Notes: generated from the sequence alone by a model not told the origin. 64,000 bases of DNA from Thermoplasmatota archaeon (GCA_018818785.1 JAHIRF010000011.1:22987-86986); one strand, 5' to 3'. Numbered from the stretch's first letter, positions 55,414 through 62,537 are shown. Numbers and translations are program-made.

Positions 55414-56196
55414 ATGGAGGAACAGCTTAGGATAGGCGCGGTAGATGACGAGCCCTTCGACAGAGCTCGTCGGATAGGATGGCTTGACCTCGACGCGGTG
55501 TTTAGAACCAAGGTTCTGATGGTTGGCGCAGGTGCTTTGGGAAACGAGGTCGGGAAGAACCTGGTCCTCTCAGGCTTTCGTCATGTGACAGTTGTCGATA
55601 TGGACCACGTCATGGGCTCGAACCTGAACAGATGTCTCTTCTTCTCACGAGTGGATGTTTCCAGACGGAGTCCCAAAGCCGAAGTGGTCGCCCGTGGAAT
55701 GAATGCCCTCTCTGAGCATGCCAATGTCGAATCGATCTCATCCACGATCGAGGAATTGGATGAAGGGCTGTATAGGGTCCACGACATCATACTTGGTTGT
55801 CTTGACAATATCCCTACTCGGCTCCATGTGAATTCACGATCCTATCGATTCGGGAAGACTCTGATCGATGGCGGGATGGAGGGGTTCGTTGGCCGAGTCT
55901 TCGTTGCCAATCCCCCGAATGGCGCATGCATCCAATGTGGCATGAACAAATCACATGCGAAGGTTGCGAACCTTCGCTTCAGCTGTACTGGGAAGGATGT
56001 GGTATTCCATGAACCTCGACTTCCAGCCGAGATCACGACCACGAGTGTCATATCGGCTATCATGGTCAGGGAGTGCCTGAAGTTCGTATCCGGTAGGACT
56101 GATATGATGCTGTCAAATGCCTTCTTCTACGACGGTCAGAGGAATGTCTCAGAAGAGCTGGAATTCGATATCGATCCGCTTTGTCCGAATCACTGA
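55414..56196 (+). CDS. E1-like ubiquitin-activating enzyme, compact UBA3-like
   Basis: A 260-residue ThiF/E1-family adenylating enzyme. The ATP site shows GAGALGNEVGKNL (residues 38-50), the VDMDHVMGSNLNRCLFF motif (Asp, two Asn, Arg73), Lys88 in SPKAE and Asp131 in GCLDNIPTR. GKTLIDGGMEGFVGRV leads into a CIQC pair (C172, C175), and CPNH at the very end probably completes the zinc site. FSCTGKD places C191 sixteen residues after the CxxC, almost where UBA3 has its catalytic Cys, so C191 is the likely thioester Cys. There is no separate Cys domain and no ubiquitin-fold domain. It is the first gene of the E1-Ubl-E2-JAMM cluster; it should adenylate the Gly-Gly terminus of the next gene product. 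Confidence 0.87.
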   Translation: MEEQLRIGAVDDEPFDRARRIGWLDLDAVFRTKVLMVGAGALGNEVGKNLVLSGFRHVTVVDMDHVMGSNLNRCLFFSRVDVSRRSPKAEVVARGMNALSEHANVESISSTIEELDEGLYRVHDIILGCLDNIPTRLHVNSRSYRFGKTLIDGGMEGFVGRVFVANPPNGACIQCGMNKSHAKVANLRFSCTGKDVVFHEPRLPAEITTTSVISAIMVRECLKFVSGRTDMMLSNAFFYDGQRNVSEELEFDIDPLCPNH

Positions 56197-56229
56197 GGCC
56201 TCCGATGTTGCTACAGGTATCCGAAAACG

Positions 56230-56237
56230 ATATAATG
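56230..56237 (+). promoter_or_regulatory. TATA-like box before the ubiquitin-like gene
   Basis: atataatg centred near 56233 predicts transcription start near 56258-56260, 10 nt before the proposed CTG start at 56269. It would give the Ubl, E2 and JAMM genes their own short-leader transcript, in addition to read-through from E1. Confidence 0.4.
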
Positions 56238-56268
56238 TCAACAGCCGTCAGTCGTATAGGCGATCTTT

Positions 56269-56508
56269 CTGACTTTCAGACTCAAAGTTAAGAATGCAGA
56301 GACCGGTGCTGCAGTCGAAATGGAGCTAGAGGGTGACAATACCGTCGATGAGATCATCGAGAGTGCTGCCACTTTTTGGAACAAGGACATGGGCGCATAT
56401 GTCCTGAGAAAAGGCAAGAAGGTTCTTCGCGGTGGTTCCCCGATAAAGGATTCCGGGATAATTGCCGAAGATGTGCTGGAACTCATTCCAGATCCTGAAG
56501 GCGGATAG
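56269..56508 (+). CDS. Ubiquitin-like modifier protein ending in Gly-Gly
   Basis: A beta-grasp protein of about 79 residues. The order is: a first strand pair (FRLKVKNAE, AAVEMELEGD), a helix (VDEIIESAATFW), further strands (GAYVLRKGKKVL) and the last strand IAEDVLELIPDPEGG. The stop codon follows Gly-Gly directly, so no processing is needed to expose the terminus. The first ATG in frame (56320) would remove the whole first strand and most of the second. The frame stays open upstream to a TAG at 56257-56259, with no ATG, GTG or TTG; the best starts are CTG 56269 (aggcga upstream) or ATC 56263. E2 begins 5 nt after the stop. Identity as a conjugated modifier follows from its neighbours. Confidence 0.8.
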   Translation: MTFRLKVKNAETGAAVEMELEGDNTVDEIIESAATFWNKDMGAYVLRKGKKVLRGGSPIKDSGIIAEDVLELIPDPEGG

Positions 56509-56513
56509 TCGGG

Positions 56514-57035
56514 ATGTCTCTTCCGGTGGATGTGCTTAGAAAGCGTTTGAAAAACGAGATAGAGATATGTCAGCGTGAGCTCAGACATCATATCACCGTC
56601 TCTGATCCGACCCTTATCTCCTTCCCCATCCTGATCAACGTGCATATGCTCCGCGTGCCAGGTCCTACATGGGAGGAGAACAAGATCGTGCACAGGTTCG
56701 TCCACAAGATCGCGATTCTGATAAGTGAAGAATATCCCGTCGAGAAACCGATCGTCAAGTGGCAGACTCCCATCTTCCATCCGAACATAATGCCTCCCGA
56801 GGACGGCGGTTATGTATGTACGAGATTGCTGGAGAAATGGGATTTCAGCTCGACCTTGGCCACATTCATAAGGGGCATCGAGTCGCTTCTGGTTAATCCG
56901 AATCCTAGAAACCCGTTCGGGTGCGACACATGTACTCGGGCCGCTGCATACTTCAATCGTATGAGATATCAGCCTCCTACGGTGATGGATCAGACGGACC
57001 GCAGGATCAGGATCGTGGGGGGTTCCGATGCCTAG
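56514..57035 (+). CDS. E2-like ubiquitin-conjugating enzyme (UBC fold)
   Basis: A 173-residue protein with a full UBC core. YPVEKPIVKW and TPIFHPNIMPP place the HPN motif at residues 89-91. YVCTRLLEKW gives the catalytic Cys102 at the canonical spacing after HPN. SLLVNPNPRNPF matches the PNP element after the active site. The N-terminal helix (VDVLRKRLKNEIEICQ) is where E1 and E3 bind in eukaryotes. A CDTC pair at 137-140 is an extra feature that might bind metal or form a disulfide. The 8-nt overlap with the JAMM gene and 5-nt gap from the Ubl gene mark one operon. Confidence 0.9.
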   Translation: MSLPVDVLRKRLKNEIEICQRELRHHITVSDPTLISFPILINVHMLRVPGPTWEENKIVHRFVHKIAILISEEYPVEKPIVKWQTPIFHPNIMPPEDGGYVCTRLLEKWDFSSTLATFIRGIESLLVNPNPRNPFGCDTCTRAAAYFNRMRYQPPTVMDQTDRRIRIVGGSDA

Positions 57036-57672
57036 ACCCAGGATCGTTAGCGAGATCCAGCTCAAGATATCAGAGACGGCGCCGCCGTCAGTTGACAGCA
57101 TTGGTCCTCATGATTGGCTATCTGAGGAATCCCTTTCTGTATTCCATCGAGTCCTTGAATCTGGGTCGACTTTTGAGGTGTACTTGTCCGAAGCTGCAAA
57201 CTGCAAGATCGTGTCTCAAGCGGAGGAATCGGCTCCAAAGAGACTCGAGGTGATGGGGTTCATGTTGGGCGAAGTGTGTTCTTGGAGAGGTGAGACGTAC
57301 ACAATCGTCTGGGATATCGGCACAACCTCTCTGAAGAACACAACCGCGAAGGTCAGGTTTGACCATAGGGCGCTTCCGCGACTCTTCGGCGAACTCGATC
57401 GATCTGGATTCGATTATGTCATAGTCGGCTGGTACCACTCCCATCCTGGACACACGTGTTTCCTTTCAAAGACGGACCTCTATACGCAAAAGACCATGTT
57501 CAACCAGCCTTTCCATTCTGCGCTTGTAGTTGATCCGATAAATGCCGATATCAAGGTATTCAAGCTCTCGAACGAGGGGTATTGCGAGGTTCCATTTGCC
57601 CTGACTTGCGCCGCTCGTGAAAGTGAGGCTGTCGAGAATCGTCAACGCACTCGCCGGCTCAGAACAAGATGA
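57028..57672 (+). CDS. JAMM/MPN+ metalloprotease, Rpn11-like deubiquitinase
   Basis: A 214-residue JAB1/MPN protein with all JAMM residues: Glu74 in RLEVMGFMLGE, His137 and His139 in GWYHSHPG, Ser147 and Asp150 in FLSKTD (H-x-H-x7-S-x2-D). VVDP follows at 168-170. In eukaryotes the class cuts isopeptide bonds to release ubiquitin. Since the Ubl already ends in Gly-Gly, this enzyme is needed for removal from targets rather than maturation. It overlaps the E2 gene by 8 nt. The basic C-terminus (NRQRTRRLRTR) is unusual and may touch nucleic acid or membrane. Confidence 0.9.
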   Translation: MPRPRIVSEIQLKISETAPPSVDSIGPHDWLSEESLSVFHRVLESGSTFEVYLSEAANCKIVSQAEESAPKRLEVMGFMLGEVCSWRGETYTIVWDIGTTSLKNTTAKVRFDHRALPRLFGELDRSGFDYVIVGWYHSHPGHTCFLSKTDLYTQKTMFNQPFHSALVVDPINADIKVFKLSNEGYCEVPFALTCAARESEAVENRQRTRRLRTR

Positions 57673-57732
57673 ATACATATGGTATGTGCGAATATCTCTG
57701 GAAAGGTTTTTCGGGTCCATTTGTGTTAAGGA

Positions 57733-58911
57733 ATGAGGAGCCGGAGATGTAGAGTGACGAATGTGTATCGACTTGTCTGCATGATCGCGGTGATCGCCAT
57801 GGTATCATCGTCCCTCCCTGTGAACGTGTCTGGAGCCGATGACTATACTCTCGTCGTCTCACCCGACAAGATCAAGGTGAGCATTATATCTGGCATTTTT
57901 TCTGTTGCTGTGACCAATGACTGGCCACGGATCATATTCTGGCATACGAATGATCCATTCTCGCCGACGTTCGAGGCCAGTTTCCCTCGAATCCATATGT
58001 TCAATGACTCTGATGACAATGGAGTCTTTTGCCGATCAGAGGCCGTCGGCACAGTGTTCTTCGATTCCAATCATGCTACATGGCACCTCTCCTCGATAAT
58101 CGAGGGTCACACACCCGATATGGGCGAATACGCCATGTTCAGCATGTCTGCGGAGACATCGGTGTACAACATATCTGGGGAGGGTCCAGCCATCATCGAG
58201 GACTGGGCGAATGTCACTTTCTGGTTCTGCTTGACTGAGAAACCTGTCACCTATACCACCCCGACAGGCAGCTATATAGTGTCTGGCAAGACTGAAATGC
58301 GCGTAAACATGACGATTCGGATCACCAATTCCACATCTGCGGATTACATCGCACTTGAGCGATTCCTGCAAGGTGGAGGAACTACGAATTCGTTTGTGGT
58401 GACCGAGGATGATTTCCAATCCGATGAGGTTCTGACGCTCTTGTCTGGCTGGGACGATGAGACTCTTCTCGGTGCAGACTATACGAGACCTCTCAGGCAG
58501 ACAGATGACGTGGTCCAGCGCATTATGTACACCAAGGAGGATAATGCCTCCCAGGCACATTTTCTGTGGGGCACGGCCGCACGGATGAGCAACGGTTCAT
58601 CGTCATATGATCATATCCTTGGCTCATCGTGTTACACGACAGGCGCTGGTCTGATGCTGCATTCCGCCCTCCTTATCTCCAATGATACATATTCAATTGA
58701 AGACGAGACTATCATCGGAATCGATGAATCGGGATTTGTTGGTGGGGTCAGCGATTGGATAATGGAATATCTGCTAGCGTTCGTCGGACTCATTGCGATC
58801 GCAACGGTATCTGCGCTGGCGTTCTATCTCATACGAAAGAAGCAGAGGATCAAATCAAAAACGGAATCTGCGGATAATCTCGAAACGGACGAGATTATGG
58901 ATCGTGTCTAG
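57733..58911 (+). CDS. Secreted, C-terminally anchored hypothetical protein
   Basis: A 392-residue protein. Signal peptide (LVCMIAVIAMVSSSLPVNVSG), a beta-rich ectodomain with many potential N-glycosylation sites (NMTIRITNST, SNGSSS), one transmembrane helix near residue 345 (AFVGLIAIATVSALAFYLI) and a short cytoplasmic tail. It follows the JAMM gene by 60 nt on the same strand; I see no conserved feature linking it to the modifier system. Its stop overlaps the convergent hxlB gene by 4 nt. Confidence 0.65.
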   Translation: MRSRRCRVTNVYRLVCMIAVIAMVSSSLPVNVSGADDYTLVVSPDKIKVSIISGIFSVAVTNDWPRIIFWHTNDPFSPTFEASFPRIHMFNDSDDNGVFCRSEAVGTVFFDSNHATWHLSSIIEGHTPDMGEYAMFSMSAETSVYNISGEGPAIIEDWANVTFWFCLTEKPVTYTTPTGSYIVSGKTEMRVNMTIRITNSTSADYIALERFLQGGGTTNSFVVTEDDFQSDEVLTLLSGWDDETLLGADYTRPLRQTDDVVQRIMYTKEDNASQAHFLWGTAARMSNGSSSYDHILGSSCYTTGAGLMLHSALLISNDTYSIEDETIIGIDESGFVGGVSDWIMEYLLAFVGLIAIATVSALAFYLIRKKQRIKSKTESADNLETDEIMDRV

Positions 58912-59444
58912 ACCCAGATCGCATGCCGCTTCCTGAGAGACCCCTCACTCTGCCCGAGCTTCTCCATCAGCCTGGCGACTATGCTATCGAGATAGATCAG
59001 GGTGGCATTCTCGAAAAGGGTTCCAAGCGGTGCGAGAGTCTTCCTGTCATCGTCCTTCGGAGGATGTATTAACATGACTAGATTGGATGCGCTCGCGAGC
59101 TTCGAGTGGGCATTGGCAGTGATCGTGATCACCCTCGCCCCGACCCTTCGTACGATATTCGCGGTCTGGATGGCGGACATCGTCTCACCTGTGTGCGACA
59201 CGATTATCACCAGGTTCCCTTCCTCGACAATGGGTGTGATGGTCTCTCCTACAAAATAGACTTCCAACCCCATCTGAACCAGTCTTATCGCGAATGCCTT
59301 GGCTATCAGGCCGGAACGGCCGACACCATAGATGAATATCCTGCGTGATTCCATAATGGCATCTACAAACTTGTCTGTCTCCTCGACCTCGTTCTCGAGC
59401 GTTTGCTGAATGCTCTTCAGGATATAGTCGACGCTCTCCTTCAT
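58908..59444 (-). CDS. hxlB: 6-phospho-3-hexuloisomerase, SIS domain
   Basis: A 178-residue SIS-fold isomerase of the ribulose monophosphate pathway, interconverting D-arabino-hex-3-ulose 6-phosphate and fructose 6-phosphate. Archaea use it in reverse to make ribulose 5-phosphate. IYGVGRSGLIAKAFAIRLVQ and VSHTGETMSAIQTA are the sugar-phosphate sites; the C-terminal RKRHAIWV is typical. Its partner hexulose-phosphate synthase is not in the window. It overlaps the upstream TIM-barrel gene by 4 nt. Confidence 0.88.
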   Translation of the reverse strand: MKESVDYILKSIQQTLENEVEETDKFVDAIMESRRIFIYGVGRSGLIAKAFAIRLVQMGLEVYFVGETITPIVEEGNLVIIVSHTGETMSAIQTANIVRRVGARVITITANAHSKLASASNLVMLIHPPKDDDRKTLAPLGTLFENATLIYLDSIVARLMEKLGQSEGSLRKRHAIWV

Positions 59445-60484
59445 TTGGATCCGGCCTTTTCCTTCTTCGAGACTGTCTTCACTTCTTTGGAGACCTTCTT
59501 CGCAAGAACTCTCTCAAGGATGACTTTCATGTACATGGCATCATGCTCAAGCAGAGGTGATCCTGATATGATTGTAATCGAATCGTTCCTGTCAACGATT
59601 GCTTCGGCCAGTGGTTCGAACCTGAGATCGCCTTTCTTGATCGAAGTATATCTCTTCTCGTTGCCGCTATCGTGCTCAACGCCTGAGAAATGGGTGTAGT
59701 ACTCTCCCTTGACCAGATCATTGGTGGACTCCAGTAGTGTCTCGAAATTCTTCTGGTCCTTGAGTTGGCCGTCTTCCCTTGCGTGATAGTGCGCGAAATT
59801 GATCACCGGCACTACACCGTCTATACCCTTGCACAGCTTGGTGATCTCCGAAAGTGAGCCATAGATCTCCTGTCTGCCGCTCAATTCCAGGCCTATCGGT
59901 GCAGGTATCTTCTGTTTCTTGTACCAACCTGCAAGTTCCGTGACTTTCTCCTTTATCCGTTTTTGTGCCACCTTGGGGTTGGTCTCGCCATACAGTCCAA
60001 GGTGCGTGACGACCATGGTGCCTCCTAGCTCCTTGGCGATCACACCTCCCCATCGGATGGAGTCCATGCTCTTGAACGACAGCTCGCCATCGCTCACGAG
60101 GTCCATGTAGTATGGTGTGTGAATCGATAGCGCGACATCCAATTCCTCTGCCATGACCTTCAGTTTCCTCAGGTCGGTATAGTTATTGGCCAGGCCGCTC
60201 GACAATGTCACGAGCCTGTCTTCTACCTTTATTGGTTCTCCGAGGTCATAGATGACCTCCTCCTTCGACCCCTTCTTCCTCACGATCTCAATGACCATGT
60301 CATTGGGGAGTTCGATCGGTTTCAATCCGATCTCTTCGGGTTCTGCCGTCCTCTCTTGCACATGCGCTCTGACTAGCTGTGCCTCCAGCGCGGTAAGCCC
60401 GAGACGGTGAACATCCTCGATGCCATCCTTTAAAGTACGTCCTTTGCAGGATAGTGGTATTCCTGCAGGACCAAAACGTATCAT
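59441..60484 (-). CDS. Endonuclease IV-like TIM-barrel protein (AP endonuclease family 2)
   Basis: A 347-residue xylose-isomerase-like/AP endonuclease 2 barrel. Metal-site motifs are visible: LEAQLVR (Glu), SIHTPYYMDL (His), VVTHLGLYG (His), GLELSGRQ (Glu), VINFAHYHARE (His), and YYTHFSGVEHD (His). That is close to endonuclease IV, which cuts at abasic sites, but the C-terminal extension of about 40 Lys-rich residues is not standard. It might instead be a sugar isomerase; pairing with hxlB leaves both options open. Confidence 0.75.
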   Translation of the reverse strand: MIRFGPAGIPLSCKGRTLKDGIEDVHRLGLTALEAQLVRAHVQERTAEPEEIGLKPIELPNDMVIEIVRKKGSKEEVIYDLGEPIKVEDRLVTLSSGLANNYTDLRKLKVMAEELDVALSIHTPYYMDLVSDGELSFKSMDSIRWGGVIAKELGGTMVVTHLGLYGETNPKVAQKRIKEKVTELAGWYKKQKIPAPIGLELSGRQEIYGSLSEITKLCKGIDGVVPVINFAHYHAREDGQLKDQKNFETLLESTNDLVKGEYYTHFSGVEHDSGNEKRYTSIKKGDLRFEPLAEAIVDRNDSITIISGSPLLEHDAMYMKVILERVLAKKVSKEVKTVSKKEKAGSK

Positions 60485-60496
60485 CTGAAATCCCTG

Positions 60497-60510
60497 AACC
60501 CAGCTGGGTT
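60497..60510. promoter_or_regulatory. 14-bp perfect palindrome upstream of the TIM-barrel/hxlB operon
   Basis: aacccagctgggtt lies 13 nt before the ATG of the TIM-barrel gene, between it and a TATA-like box (about 60530-60540 on the minus strand). The position suits a repressor site controlling this two-gene operon. Confidence 0.45.
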
Positions 60511-60670
60511 TCCCGTGTATTACTTACTTCGTATATATTCTCTGTTGGACCGACATATAATTGTTGCTCTTGGGATACGGTCTGTGTCGAAGGTCCATCC
60601 GCGACCGATTCCAGAGCGTCATCTGACCCTGTCCAGATAAGATGGACTGGCCTATTGTCGCTATGCAAAG

Positions 60671-60680
60671 CTTTATAAAC
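60671..60680 (+). promoter_or_regulatory. TATA box of the eL18-uL13-uS9-rpoN operon
   Basis: ctttataaac, about 50 nt upstream of the eL18 ATG, leaving a leader of roughly 28 nt that holds a ggagga ribosome site (60716-60721). Confidence 0.55.
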
Positions 60681-60728
60681 AGTTCCCACATTAAGACGCC
60701 TGCTCTCTGGTTGTCGGAGGAGTCAGAT

Positions 60729-61094
60729 ATGGGAAAGAAGAATAACAAAACGAACCCCAACCTCGTGAGCCTGATACAGCGTCTGAAGGACGCGAGCAGG
60801 ACTAACGAGGCACCTGTCTGGCGAGACATCGCAATTCGTCTGGAGGGACCAGCAAGTAACTGGGCTGAGGTCAATATCAGCAGACTCAACCGCTACGCGG
60901 AAGAGAACGATGTTGTCGTCATCCCTGGAAAGTTGCTCGGGTCCGGCGATCTTGCGAAGCAGCTAACCGTCGCCGCGTACAGGTTTTCGGGACAGGCCAA
61001 GGATAAAGTGAAGAATGCTGGTGGACAGAACCTGTCCATTGAGGAGCTCATCGCTAAGAACCCGAAGGGCTCCAAAGTCAGGATTATGGGGTGA
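60729..61094 (+). CDS. rpl18e: 50S ribosomal protein eL18
   Basis: A 121-residue eL18. Conserved blocks are TNPNLVSLIQRL, VWRDIAIRL, VNISRLNRYAEENDVVVIPG and KQLTVAAYRFSGQA. It starts at ATG 60729, supported by ggagga 8 nt before; an upstream in-frame ATG (60642) precedes the promoter. It heads the conserved archaeal order eL18-uL13-uS9-rpoN. Confidence 0.95.
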   Translation: MGKKNNKTNPNLVSLIQRLKDASRTNEAPVWRDIAIRLEGPASNWAEVNISRLNRYAEENDVVVIPGKLLGSGDLAKQLTVAAYRFSGQAKDKVKNAGGQNLSIEELIAKNPKGSKVRIMG

Positions 61095-61098
61095 TCTG

Positions 61099-61524
61099 AT
61101 GGCGGTTATAGATGCTGATGGACTCGTTCTGGGGAGATTGTGCACACATGTCGCGAAGCGTCTTCTCAACGGTGAGGAGATCGCCATAGTGAACGCCGAG
61201 AATGCCATTGTCTCTGGAAACAGGGTCCAACTGCTCGCATTCTACAAGCAAAGGCGGTCCCGAGGCCAGGGCACGCACGGTCCTTACTATCCGCGCAATG
61301 CGGACACGATTCTCAAGCGCTCAGTCAGGGGTATGCTCGAATACAAGAAACCCTCTGGACGAGCTGCCTATAAGCGACTCAGGGTGTATGTCGGCGTCCC
61401 TGAATCACTCAAGGATCAGAAACCAGAGACCCTTGAGAGTGCGAAGAAGCCACACCTCGTCAAGTATGTACATCTCAAGGACATAACACTTGAACTGGGC
61501 TCTAGCAGGGAGTTGAACAAATGA
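61099..61524 (+). CDS. rpl13: 50S ribosomal protein uL13
   Basis: A 141-residue archaeal uL13. Starts MAVIDADGLVLGRLCTHVA; YYPRNADTILKRSVRGML and RLRVYVGVPESL are family blocks. Begins 4 nt after the eL18 stop and overlaps uS9 by 4 nt. Confidence 0.95.
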   Translation: MAVIDADGLVLGRLCTHVAKRLLNGEEIAIVNAENAIVSGNRVQLLAFYKQRRSRGQGTHGPYYPRNADTILKRSVRGMLEYKKPSGRAAYKRLRVYVGVPESLKDQKPETLESAKKPHLVKYVHLKDITLELGSSRELNK

Positions 61525-61919
61525 AGGTTGTTGTTGCTAGCGGCAAGAGGAAGAGCGCTGTCGCACGCGCAAGCGTCAGGAAGGGCAAGGGTCTGGTTCG
61601 GGTGAACAACGTTCCGATCGAGATATTCGAACCGGCACTTGCGAGAACCAAGATCATGGAGCCATTGACACTTGCGGGCGAACTGTCATCGAAGGTCAAC
61701 ATCGATGTGAATGTTCAGGGCGGGGGCATAATGGGACAGGCCTCAGCTTCAAGGACCGCTATTGCCAAGGGTATGGTGCAGTTCCTCGAGGACAAGGACC
61801 TCGAATCGATGTTCATGAAATACGATCGTTCGCTACTTGTGTCTGATCCGAGGAGAAAGCTTCCAAAAACGCCTCTGGGCAGAGGTGCAAGGAAGAATCG
61901 CCAGAAATCGTACAGGTGA
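61521..61919 (+). CDS. rps9: 30S ribosomal protein uS9
   Basis: A 132-residue uS9. Contains SGKRKSAVARASVRKG, VNVQGGGIMGQASASR and the invariant C-terminal KNRQKSYR that reaches the decoding-site tRNA. The ATG overlaps the uL13 stop (ATGA-type coupling). Confidence 0.96.
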   Translation: MKVVVASGKRKSAVARASVRKGKGLVRVNNVPIEIFEPALARTKIMEPLTLAGELSSKVNIDVNVQGGGIMGQASASRTAIAKGMVQFLEDKDLESMFMKYDRSLLVSDPRRKLPKTPLGRGARKNRQKSYR

Positions 61920-61925
61920 TCTACC

Positions 61926-62114
61926 TTGATAATACCCGTCAGATGTTTCACTTGCGGAAAGGTCATCGGCAGTGCATACGAGGAATTCGTGAAGAGAGTC
62001 GATATGGGGGAGCCCCCGAAGGACGTCCTCGACGCTCTACACCTCGATCGATACTGCTGCCGAAGGATGATCCTCACGCATGCGGACCTGATAGACGAAG
62101 TGGCTCCCTATTGA
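61926..62114 (+). CDS. rpoN: DNA-directed RNA polymerase subunit N (Rpo10)
   Basis: A 62-residue Rpb10 homologue with the zinc signature CFTCGKVIG...YCCRRM. It starts at TTG 61926, seven nt after uS9. It helps assemble the D/L platform of RNA polymerase. Its stop codon lies in the loop of the hairpin at 62102-62126. Confidence 0.95.
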   Translation: MIIPVRCFTCGKVIGSAYEEFVKRVDMGEPPKDVLDALHLDRYCCRRMILTHADLIDEVAPY

Positions 62115-62126
62115 GGATAGGGAGCC
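62102..62126 (+). terminator. Perfect hairpin followed by T-rich stretch after rpoN
   Basis: GGCTCCCTA-ttgagga-TAGGGAGCC has perfect 9-bp arms, and the rpoN stop codon sits in the loop. T-rich sequence with a six-T run follows (62127-62145), which by itself can end transcription in archaea. It might also guide processing just before tRNA-Pro. Confidence 0.55.
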
Positions 62127-62149
62127 CTCTTTCAAATTTTTTCCTTCTC

Positions 62150-62222
62150 GGGCCCGTGGGGTAGCTTGGTATCCTTCCAGCTTGGGGTGCTGGTGACTCG
62201 TGTTCAAATCGCGACGGGCCCA
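62150..62222 (+). tRNA. tRNA-Pro (anticodon GGG)
   Basis: Acceptor arms GGGCCCG (62150-62156) and CGGGCCC (62215-62221) pair perfectly; anticodon arm CCAGC-TTGGGGT-GCTGG gives GGG at 62184-62186. T arm TCGTG-TTCAAAT-CGCGA with one G-T pair. 73 nt, no intron, CCA not encoded. A tRNA after rpoN is common in archaea. Confidence 0.93.
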
Positions 62223-62310
62223 TCTGGCTCTTTTGTCAATCAGCGGGAATTGAATTTCTGCCTCGTTGTCCCACAAACCATTTACTTTTCAGCACTTAGC
62301 ATGATAGGTC

Positions 62311-62400
62311 AGGACTGAAGGGGATTTGAACCCCTGAGGTGCCAGTATGTCAGGATTCGGATTCAATCAGCGAGGAATTGGCAGGAGCTAAACCCCTTTT
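62311..62400 (-). other. tRNA 3'-end-like fragment or structured RNA element
   Basis: On the minus strand 62335-62311 reads as a tRNA T arm (AGGGG-TTCAAAT-CCCCT) followed by a 7-nt acceptor-like strand (TCAGTCC), but no matching 5' half (GGACTGA) occurs within 200 nt. On the plus strand the same region can pair end to end: AAGGGG (62318-62323) with CCCCTT (62393-62398), and TGCCA with TGGCA inside, ending in a run of T. It is either a tRNA remnant, for example from an integration event, or a small structured RNA. Confidence 0.35.
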
Positions 62401-62423
62401 CTATTTCTTATAATCCGGAGGCT

Positions 62424-62537
62424 CTAGACACGGGACCCGAAGTAGAAAAAGCAGAACAGAAAGAGTGCTATCACTACCAGCAATACTACAGACGCCCATC
62501 TCTTGGCCCTCACCCATGATTGCGCCATCTCGATCAT
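62424..62537 (-). CDS. 37-residue single-helix membrane peptide
   Basis: MIEMAQSWVRAKRWASVV, then a hydrophobic run of about 17 residues rich in Leu, Val and Phe, and a short end FGSRV. A ggaggatg ribosome site lies 6-10 nt before the ATG. The upstream 35 nt (62555-62589) matches the region before the 343-residue protein at 29 of 35 positions, so both genes seem to share a promoter type. The positive-inside pattern predicts an N-terminus in the cytoplasm. Unknown function. Confidence 0.6.
   Translation of the reverse strand: MIEMAQSWVRAKRWASVVLLVVIALFLFCFFYFGSRV

Noticed and set aside
59441..60484. Calling the TIM-barrel protein a proven endonuclease IV
   Set aside because: Ligand pattern fits, but pairing with hxlB and the Lys-rich tail leave a sugar isomerase role possible, so I kept a family-level name.
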